Origin: JBHIAG01 sp046758465
GTDB lineage: Bacteria > Acidobacteriota > Terriglobia > Acidiferrales > 2-02-FULL-67-57
DNA length: 16,887 bases
Direction of reading: 5' to 3'
Assembly (NCBI GenBank): GCA_046758465.1
Contig: JBHIAG010000045.1
Span: 1 to 16,887 of the forward strand
The notes beneath the pieces were generated by a model. It was not told the DNA's origin and did not search any database. It was given only the letters and a program-made list of their open reading frames with translations. The translations under genes were made by a program, and so were the position numbers. Positions 12,804-16,887 of the stretch are shown piece after piece. Positions within the stretch are counted from its first letter, which is position 1. Each line of letters opens with the position of its first letter.

Positions 12804-12835
12804 CCCGGTGGCAGGTGCCACCGGGCTCGGCGGGC
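12804..12835 (+). repeat. Family B hairpin with exchanged stem
   Basis: Arms CCCGGTGGCA and TGCCACCGGG around loop GG, tail CTCGGCGGGC. Several pairs differ from the 9549 copy on both arms at once. Confidence 0.8.
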
Positions 12836-12872
12836 GATGGGCATGGCGGCTGAAGAGGCGGGCGGCTACCCG

Positions 12873-12909
12873 CACACCCGCCGAGCCCCCCAGGCAGGGG
12901 CCTGGGGGG
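12873..12909 (-). repeat. Family B hairpin, reverse copy
   Basis: Arms CCCCCCAGGC (12886-12895) and GCCTGGGGGG (12900-12909). On the minus strand the tail reads CTCGGCGGGTGTG, as in the other copies. Confidence 0.75.
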
Positions 12910-12915
12910 AAAACA

Positions 12916-12934
12916 CACCGGCGAGACGCCGGTG
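12916..12934. repeat. Family D hairpin, copy 2
   Basis: Same arms and AGA loop as 2372-2390, and nearly the same flank CCACCAGAA. Confidence 0.8.
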
Positions 12935-12967
12935 CCACCAGAACGAAAAGGGAAAAGCACCGGCGCG

Positions 12968-12988
12968 GGTGCGAAGCACCTCTTCCAA
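12968..12988 (+). repeat. Family F hairpin, copy 2
   Basis: GGTGC, GAA, GCACC, then TCTTCCAA. It ends 14 bp before the stop-side boundary of the hbd gene. Confidence 0.65.
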
Positions 12989-13002
12989 ACAGAGCTTTAG
13001 TG

Positions 13003-13893
13003 TTAGGTGAGATGGAGGGAGAGGGGTTGAGGGTGTTTGGGGTCGGCGTAGTCGTAGAAGCCGCGGCCGGTTTTGCGGCCGTGGTAGCCGGCGGTGACGA
13101 GGCGGCGGAGCAGGGGCGGGGGTGCGAAGCGAGGTTCGCGGTACTCCTCGAACATGATTTCGGCGATGTAGAGGGTGGTGTCGAGTCCGACGAAGTCGAG
13201 CAGGGTGAAGGGGCCCATGGGGTGGTTGAGGCCGAGGTGGATGGCCTTGTCAATGTCGGGGATGGAGCCGAAGCCCTGTTCGAGGATGCGGACGGCGTCG
13301 AGCAGGTAGGGGACCAGGAGGCGGTTGACGAGGAAGCCGACGCGGTCCCAGGTGCGCACGGGGTCTTTGCCGAGGCGGACGGTGAAGCTGACGATCTGCG
13401 CGAAGACCTGCTCGTCGGTCATGATGGTGCGGATGACTTCGACCAGTTTCATCAAGGGGACAGGATTCATGAAGTGGAGGCCGAGGAAGCGGGCGGGGCG
13501 TTGGGTGGCGGCGGCCAGTTCGGTGATGGAGATGGAGGAGGTGTTGGAGGCGAAGATGGTGTGGGCGGGGCAGAGGGCGTCGAGTTGGCGGAAGAGGTCT
13601 TTTTTGAGCTGGGGGTTTTCGGTGATGGCTTCGATGATGAGGTCGGAGTCTTTGAGGTCGGCGAGGCGAGTGGTGGGGCGGAGGCGGGAGAGGGTGTTTG
13701 TGCGTTCGCCGTCGGTGAGTTTGTTTTTTTCGACGAGCTTGGCGAGGCTACGCTTGATGGCCTGGAAGCCCTTGTCGAGCAGGGCGTCGTTGACCTCGTG
13801 GACGGTGACCTGGCAGCCGGCGGTGGCGGTGACCTGGGCGATGCCGGAGCCCATCAGGCCGCAGCCGACAACCCCTACCTTGTGAATTGCCAT
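13003..13893 (-). CDS. 3-hydroxybutyryl-CoA dehydrogenase
   Basis: The enzyme interconverts acetoacetyl-CoA (3-oxoacyl-CoA) and 3-hydroxyacyl-CoA with NAD(P), in fatty-acid breakdown or butyrate/PHB-type metabolism. The 296 residues match the single-function family (about 285). The Rossmann site GVVGCGLMGSGIAQV opens the protein; SNTSSISITEL and LGLHFMNPVPLMKLVE with the catalytic H140 follow, then the C-terminal domain with DRVGFLVNRLLVPYL, DKAIHLGLNHPMGPF and KTGRGFYDY. The ATG at 13893 is fixed by AAGGAGG 6 nt upstream; a longer frame to 13980 is repeat-like and basic. It is the FadB-C-terminal-like, Hbd/PaaH type. No thiolase or acyl-CoA dehydrogenase gene is in the window. Confidence 0.93.
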   Translation of the reverse strand: MAIHKVGVVGCGLMGSGIAQVTATAGCQVTVHEVNDALLDKGFQAIKRSLAKLVEKNKLTDGERTNTLSRLRPTTRLADLKDSDLIIEAITENPQLKKDLFRQLDALCPAHTIFASNTSSISITELAAATQRPARFLGLHFMNPVPLMKLVEVIRTIMTDEQVFAQIVSFTVRLGKDPVRTWDRVGFLVNRLLVPYLLDAVRILEQGFGSIPDIDKAIHLGLNHPMGPFTLLDFVGLDTTLYIAEIMFEEYREPRFAPPPLLRRLVTAGYHGRKTGRGFYDYADPKHPQPLSLHLT

Positions 13894-13899
13894 TTTTTG

Positions 13900-13906
13900 C
13901 CTCCTT
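13900..13906 (-). promoter_or_regulatory. Shine-Dalgarno of the hbd-type gene
   Basis: AAGGAGG on the minus strand, 6 nt before ATG 13893; it decides the start. Confidence 0.85.
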
Positions 13907-13960
13907 GTGCGCCGGGGTTTGGCCCTTCCTCGGCGCGGATATCTCACAATCCGGCGCGAT

Positions 13961-14007
13961 CCGTCGCCATCCGTTGCCATCCGTCCCCCCGCGGCGGTTT
14001 GCGGGGG
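13961..14007. repeat. 10-bp tandem repeat and GC hairpin in the spacer
   Basis: CCGTCGCCAT, CCGTTGCCAT and CCGTC run in tandem at 13961-13985. They are followed by arms CCCCCGC (13986-13992) and GCGGGGG (14001-14007). The hairpin has no T-run, so I do not call it a terminator. The remaining spacer 13907-14077 shows nothing else I can name. Confidence 0.5.
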
Positions 14008-14077
14008 CGGGGCGCGTGCGGCGGCATTTTGAGTGCGGCGGACACCGGCGCGGGTCGTTTTTGGAACCGTTGGGGCG

Positions 14078-16606
14078 CTAGCACACGGCGACGGAGTCGC
14101 CTTTCTTGCGCGCCTCCTCGAGCGAGAACTCGGCGCGGTTGATGACGTCGGTGACGGTGTCGAGGACGTCGAAGTCGGGCCGGACTTTGGCCTCGCTGAG
14201 GCCGAAGCTGAAGGTGGCAGTGGTCTTCTTGTCGGGCAGCTTCAAGCCGCTGAGGACTTTGCGCATTTTTTCGATCACTCCCTGCGCCTTCTTGCCGGCG
14301 GTGTCCGGCAGCACCAGCGCGATCGCGGTCGCGGTGTATTTGACGGCGATGTCGCTTTGGCGGAGGTTGGAGAAGATGGCTTCGCCGGCCTGCTGCAGAA
14401 AGTTTTGCATCGGAGCCTCGCCGAACTGGCGCAGTAACTGGCTGTCCTTGTCGAGTTCGAGCAAGACGAGGGCCAGCGGCGCGCCCTGCTGTTTGGCGCG
14501 GGTAGCTTCGCCGACCACGCAGTCGAGGTAGTTGCTGCGGCTCAGCAGCCCCGTGATTTCGTCGGCCACGCCCATGGTCTTCATCAGGGTGCGCAGGCGG
14601 GTATGGTCGACGGCGATGGCGACTTGGTCGGCCACCGCCTGCAATACGTAGATCTCGTTAGGCTTCCACTGGCGCACCCGATCGGACTGCTGCACCACCA
14701 ATACACCCGCCTGTTCCTGTTTCTCTTTGTCCACCAGCGGGATCGCCAAGAGGGAGTTGGCGCCCACCTGCGGCAATTCCGGGGTCAGGTTCGCGTCCAG
14801 CACCAGCGAACCCGCAGCCAGGTAGTCGTGCTGCGCCAGAATCCCCAGGAGTTTCTTCACCACCGGTCCGGAGGATTGTGGCGTGCCCAGGGCGCAGTAT
14901 TCCACCGCCGTGGTGGGCGGCGCCCCGGTGCGTCCCAGCACCCCCAGGCAGCGGCTCGCGTGCAGGTACTTGCCTACTTCGCTGACCGCGGTGTAGAGCA
15001 CGTTTTTCGGATTGCCCTGCCGATACAGCGCGCGGGTAATCTCGGTAATCTTAGCGAGGTCGCTCACCGTTTCAGCCGACATCGTGTCTGGCGGCGCCGC
15101 TGCCGCCGCCTCCGCGCCCGCCGGCGCTTTGTAACCCTTGGGAACGTACTGCGCCTGCTCATAGAGCTGGCGCAGCCGCGGGTTGGTTGCCTCCTCGCCC
15201 GGGAAGAGCTGCTCGACGCGCTGGAGTTTTTCCACCGCCTTCGCCTGCAAGGAGTACTGCAAGAAAATCTCCACCTGCACCAGCAAATCCTCCAGCAAGC
15301 TCTGCCGCTGCTGGGGATCTGCGGTCGGGACTTCCTCGGCCGGCCTCACCGCTTCGGTTTTTCCGAACACGGCCGCCGGGCCGGTGACGGCGCCCGTGCT
15401 GCCGAGACGCGAGGCCACAGCCCGGAAGCGCGCGGCGTCGAGCTTGCCCTGGAGCTGTTCCAGCTGCTTCTGGTGCGCGAATTCGTAGGGATCGACGTCA
15501 ATCATCTGTTCCAGTGCGTCGGCCGCGCGGGTGTACTCCTTGGCTGCGACGTAGAGACCAAACAGGTTGCCCAGCACCTCGCAGTAGCGCGTCTCTTGGT
15601 TGCCTTCGTTGAAGGTTTGGGCGGCAAACTCGGCCAGGGGCCGCACGTTTTCGTGCTGGTGGTAGAAGGTGTCGAGCCGGACGACAAAATCCCGCTGCCG
15701 CTGCGCCTGCTCCAGCCGCGCCTTCACCTTGCCCAGAATCCTGACCGCCTCCTCTGCCTGCCCCGCTTGACAATGCAGGTCGGCCAACTCAAACAACTTG
15801 TCGTAGGTGTCGGGCTGCACCTGGTAGAAAACGTCAATCACTTCCTCGGCTTCCTTCAGCCGCTTCTCCGCCAGCAGCGCTTCGCCCAGCGTGGCCAGGA
15901 CAGCCGGGTCCTGTTCACTCTCAGCGTAAAGCGGCATCAGCAGCTCAATCGCCCGCGCGGCCTGGCCGCGACTCACCTGGGCCTGAGAAAAATTCAGCAG
16001 GATGGAGCGGTCGTTGGGACTGATGCCATAGGCTTGCCCGAACAGCTCCAGCGCCCGGTCGAGATCGTCCGGCCGCACCAGTTGACCCGCGCGCAGACAG
16101 GCCTTGGCTGCCAGCTCTTGCTTGCCAGCTTTCTGCGCCAGCTCGGCCAGCCGCATCTGGACTTCGGCATCGTCGGGGTTGAGTGTCGCGAGCTTCTCCC
16201 CGCATTGCAGCGCGTCCCCCACCTGCCCCGCCTTTTCGAACAGTTCGCCCGCCTGCTGGTAGGCAGCGACCGCCTCGCTGCTTTTTCCCTGCCGGTGCAG
16301 CAGGGCGGCGTAGCGGAAAACGCGCTCCGGGGGTTGCGGAACGCCCTCCAGGTTCTTGCGATAGAGGGCGACGGCCGTGCCTGTGTCCTTCTTCTCGAAG
16401 TAGCGGTCAAACAGCAGGCCGTAGTAGTGCTGCGCCCGCTCAGCCTTCTTCACCCGGGTGTAGAGGTCGGCGAGGTTGCGGATGATCTCGACGTCGGCGG
16501 CCGCGAGCGTGTGCGCTGCCTCGAATTCTGTGATCGCCTGCGCGAGCTTGTTCTTGCTCAGCGCCTTGTCGCCGCGCTCCAGATGTTTTTCCAGGGTTGT
16601 GGCCAT
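14078..16606 (-). CDS. TPR-GAF protein with degenerate GGDEF domain
   Basis: The 842-residue soluble protein has three parts. Residues 1 to about 420 are TPR-type helical repeats (FEAAHTLAAADVEIIRNLADLY, YAALLHRQGKSSEAVAAYQQ, LFGQAYGISPNDRSILLNFSQAQ). After a linker rich in alanine and proline, a GAF domain spans about 515-670 (LYTAVSEVGKYLHASRCLGVLG to VLQAVADQVAIAVDHTRL). The rest, from ADEITGLLSRSNYLDCVV, has the GGDEF-domain fold plan, but the signature is YTATAIALVLPD where active diguanylate cyclases have YGGDEFALLLP. The catalytic and metal-binding residues are gone, so it should not make cyclic di-GMP. I infer a scaffold or receptor that senses a ligand through GAF. There is no signal peptide or membrane helix. 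The ribosome site before ATG 16606 is weak. Confidence 0.88.
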   Translation of the reverse strand: MATTLEKHLERGDKALSKNKLAQAITEFEAAHTLAAADVEIIRNLADLYTRVKKAERAQHYYGLLFDRYFEKKDTGTAVALYRKNLEGVPQPPERVFRYAALLHRQGKSSEAVAAYQQAGELFEKAGQVGDALQCGEKLATLNPDDAEVQMRLAELAQKAGKQELAAKACLRAGQLVRPDDLDRALELFGQAYGISPNDRSILLNFSQAQVSRGQAARAIELLMPLYAESEQDPAVLATLGEALLAEKRLKEAEEVIDVFYQVQPDTYDKLFELADLHCQAGQAEEAVRILGKVKARLEQAQRQRDFVVRLDTFYHQHENVRPLAEFAAQTFNEGNQETRYCEVLGNLFGLYVAAKEYTRAADALEQMIDVDPYEFAHQKQLEQLQGKLDAARFRAVASRLGSTGAVTGPAAVFGKTEAVRPAEEVPTADPQQRQSLLEDLLVQVEIFLQYSLQAKAVEKLQRVEQLFPGEEATNPRLRQLYEQAQYVPKGYKAPAGAEAAAAAPPDTMSAETVSDLAKITEITRALYRQGNPKNVLYTAVSEVGKYLHASRCLGVLGRTGAPPTTAVEYCALGTPQSSGPVVKKLLGILAQHDYLAAGSLVLDANLTPELPQVGANSLLAIPLVDKEKQEQAGVLVVQQSDRVRQWKPNEIYVLQAVADQVAIAVDHTRLRTLMKTMGVADEITGLLSRSNYLDCVVGEATRAKQQGAPLALVLLELDKDSQLLRQFGEAPMQNFLQQAGEAIFSNLRQSDIAVKYTATAIALVLPDTAGKKAQGVIEKMRKVLSGLKLPDKKTTATFSFGLSEAKVRPDFDVLDTVTDVINRAEFSLEEARKKGDSVAVC

Positions 16607-16887
16607 CGCTATCTGCCCGATGATCAGAGCAAACCTTCAGAATAGACCCGAAGCCCCTCCCCCTTCAACCCAATTTTCCCCCCGTCGCCACAGAGACCCC
16701 CTTCGACGCCGCTCCCCGCAAAAAGCGCGGCGTCTTCGCTCTGCTTCGACAGGGCAAGCAGAGGGCACAGAGAAGGCAGTGTTTGGTTTTTAGTTTTTTC
16801 GGTTTTCGAATTTCTGTCCAACCCAGTGGCCCCCGCCGCTGGGGCACGGTCTTCCTATTTTCTATTTCTCCTTTTCTCTTTTCTGTT
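16607..16887. repeat. Repeat-rich end of window
   Basis: No gene is supported. Visible are a stem GACGCCGC (16705-16712) / GCGGCGTC (16727-16734), a stem CTCTGCTT (16739-16746) / AAGCAGAG (16756-16763), a reverse family A copy and, at the edge, a T-rich tandem stretch (TTTTCTATTTCTCC), the complement of the A-rich arrays near 9679. A promoter for the leftward TPR gene must lie here, but I cannot place it. Confidence 0.6.
16814..16843 (-). repeat. Family A hairpin, copy 3 (reverse, one mismatch)
   Basis: On the minus strand CCCAGCGGC, GGGG, GCCACTGGG, then TTGGACAG. It keeps the tail of copies 1 and 2 but has one C-A mismatch in the stem. Confidence 0.75.

Larger units (their letters stand above)
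12469..13002. repeat. Mosaic of dispersed repeats between phzF-family and hbd genes
   Basis: No gene of its own is supported in these 534 bases. They are packed with A-rich tandem stretches (12478-12501, 12584-12620) and at least eight hairpins belonging to every family seen elsewhere in the window (A, B twice, C, D twice, E, F twice). Members lie in both orientations and almost touch. A long plus-strand open frame crosses it, but this also runs antisense through both neighbours and reflects high GC. The block could be a landing zone where such repeats accumulate. Confidence 0.8.

Noticed and set aside
12752..12934. Integron attC sites
   Set aside because: Covarying stems with constant ends recall attC, but the conserved core sequences, gene cassettes and an integrase are absent.
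13986..14007. Terminator of the TPR-GAF gene
   Set aside because: The stem is good, but no T-run follows on the minus strand.
12160..14142. 660-codon plus-strand open frame
   Set aside because: It runs antisense through the PhzF-family and hydroxybutyryl-CoA dehydrogenase genes and the repeat block; composition is low-complexity Gly/Glu/Val, an effect of high GC.
14603..16645. 680-codon plus-strand open frame
   Set aside because: Exact antisense of the TPR-GAF gene with no recognisable motif; the minus frame has clear domains.

Overview
The window looks like a piece of a high-GC Acidobacteriota chromosome, probably from a metagenome assembly. The clearest phylum clue is the 966-residue serine/threonine kinase, whose opening motif (IGQTVSHYRILEKLGGGGMG) and kinase-membrane-TPR layout are typical of Acidobacteriota. 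The TPR-GAF-GGDEF protein and the many dispersed palindromes fit the same phylum. This assignment rests on family recognition, not on a search.

Layout. A trpD gene, cut by the left edge, reads leftward (1-974). Divergent from it is a rightward series: sucC, sucD, a small four-helix-bundle gene of the 23S-intervening-sequence family, ndk, a truncated methyltransferase remnant, a DUF2905 membrane protein and xseA (1145-6340). A transmembrane kinase with its own promoter and terminator follows (6362-9466). After a repeat-rich spacer come a secreted SRPBCC-like protein and a glucose-1-dehydrogenase-like SDR (9822-11557). The right part is leftward: a PhzF-family protein, a 528-bp mosaic of repeats, a 3-hydroxybutyryl-CoA dehydrogenase, and a TPR-GAF-degenerate GGDEF protein (11587-16606).

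The genes themselves are mostly core functions: tryptophan synthesis, the succinyl-CoA ligase step of the TCA cycle, nucleotide balance, exonuclease VII, acyl-CoA metabolism and signalling. The unusual part is what fills the spaces between them. Almost every spacer holds short hairpins that fall into families (called A to F here). Copies of a family keep the same loop and flank while the two stem arms differ together, so pairing is preserved. Members are nested in one another, and two unrelated palindromes lie in frame inside sucD and the DUF2905 gene.

The most striking structure is in the suc-ndk operon. Arms built from degenerate 8-9 bp purine repeats (consensus GARGCAAR) occur on the left and their complements on the right of two spacer-filling blocks. 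One block (2306-2570) has only hairpins; the other (3452-3953) carries the four-helix-bundle gene. They resemble a gene-less and a gene-carrying form of one intervening-sequence-like element, inserted exactly between essential cistrons. I see no tRNA, rRNA, CRISPR array or transposase.
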